Of a stretch of 64,000 nt of DNA, positions 63,456 to 64,000 are shown in pieces. The stretch spans positions 8,280,581-8,344,580 of the forward strand of contig NC_083597.1 in assembly GCF_020882245.1 (NCBI RefSeq), read 5' to 3'. The DNA comes from Rhopalosiphum padi (taxonomy: Eukaryota > Arthropoda > Insecta > Hemiptera > Aphididae). Numbering within the stretch: the first letter of the stretch is position 1; every line of letters starts with the position of its first letter. The notes under the pieces are model-generated. The model saw nothing but the letters and a program-made list of their open reading frames with translations, was not told the origin of the DNA and did no database searches. Position numbers and translations under genes: made by a program.

Positions 63456-64000
63456 ATCAGCCATCGTGAATACAATTACCAACATTGGGAGACAGTGAAT
63501 GAGTGAGAGTGCTCATATAATATGGATGTACATAAAGTTATCCCATATTGTGAACTGGCCCTATACGACAGCTGTAAAGTACCTACTATATTAATATTTG
63601 TGAAATCTGGCAACGATATATTGTTTGTATATTGTTTGTACCTAACCGAATGTATATATATATATTGTCACCCTCATCCCGCACCAGCGCGATTCGTCGT
63701 AACCATCGTAACCAATACATCGTATTACATCATATTATTATGTAAGCCATCATACATCGTAGGAGTTACGCGGCGTCAACAATGTTATTATTAATTGTTT
63801 AAGCTAGTTTATTAAATAATTTAAAATAAAAAAGTTCATCAGATACCTAGTAATAATAATAAATAAATGCACTATAATATAATCTTATTAGTTATTAAAC
63901 CTATTACTTTAATTTACTAATATTTTATAGATAGCGATTACCATTTAATCAGATAATTTAAACAATAATATTAGTATAATATGTATCACAGAACTTATTT
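63456..64000. other. Right edge, no gene supported
   Basis: A short open frame (63522-63794 plus) has no recognisable domain. The stretch 63670-63720 is somewhat richer in C+G. Confidence 0.5.

Noticed and set aside
63522..63794. 90 aa plus-strand frame at the right edge
   Set aside because: Cysteine- and tyrosine-rich translation of AT-rich DNA with no domain or supporting context.

Overview
The window looks like nuclear DNA of an AT-rich insect. An aphid is the best guess, from the base composition and the transposon mix (Ginger/KRBA2-like, THAP9/P-like, hAT, and tnp2-DUF4806 elements), but nothing here fixes the species. Genes have introns with ordinary GT-AG ends. There are no operons, ribosome binding sites or CRISPR arrays, and no tRNA or rRNA gene was recognised by eye. 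Nearly everything identifiable is a repeat or a mobile element. The exception is a small duplicated chromoshadow-domain gene.

Layout. (1) 1-19375 is a tandem satellite array that runs off the left edge. Its basic unit is about 944 bp, and extra 180-260 bp sub-monomers make longer units of about 1.2-1.65 kb. (2) 18660-23681 and 44680-49851 are two direct copies of a segment of about 5 kb, 26 kb apart. Each begins with one diverged satellite unit, and each carries a two-exon gene for a chromoshadow-only HP1-like protein (77 and 79 aa). (3) 23682-31600 is mostly AT-rich spacer. It holds a dispersed repeat (28660-30325) whose second copy is at 62640-63455; the first copy is split by a 505 bp element with an 8 bp target duplication. 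(4) 34053-31690 (minus) is a THAP-domain P-element-type transposase gene. Five exons can be followed before a frameshift and truncation. (5) 36385-37286 holds an old satellite relic next to a hAT-type MITE. (6) 37640-40294 is a Ginger-like DNA transposon with perfect 17 bp terminal repeats, a TATA target duplication and a three-exon integrase gene. (7) 44368-41757 (minus) is a decayed hAT transposase.

(8) 50765-60049 is read as one EnSpm/CACTA-like element of about 9.3 kb. Its ends are near-identical inverted repeats (CCCACATAGCA / CCCACATAACA) with AAAATATTTT-rich subterminal DNA. It carries a tnp2-type transposase, with one frameshift, followed on the same strand by an intact nine-exon gene for a 483 aa DUF4806-type protein. 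The element sits inside an older minus-strand relic of the same two-gene system: tnp2 fragments and a DUF4806-type N-domain lie at 61466-60060, and the later DUF4806-type exons lie on the other side of the insertion at 50691-50405.

The most interesting system is this pairing. Two elements of different age, nested in each other, both carry tnp2 followed by a DUF4806 gene. This suggests that the DUF4806 protein is an accessory factor of the transposon, comparable to TnpA in plant CACTA elements. The satellite flanking the duplicated HP1-like gene is the second point of interest.
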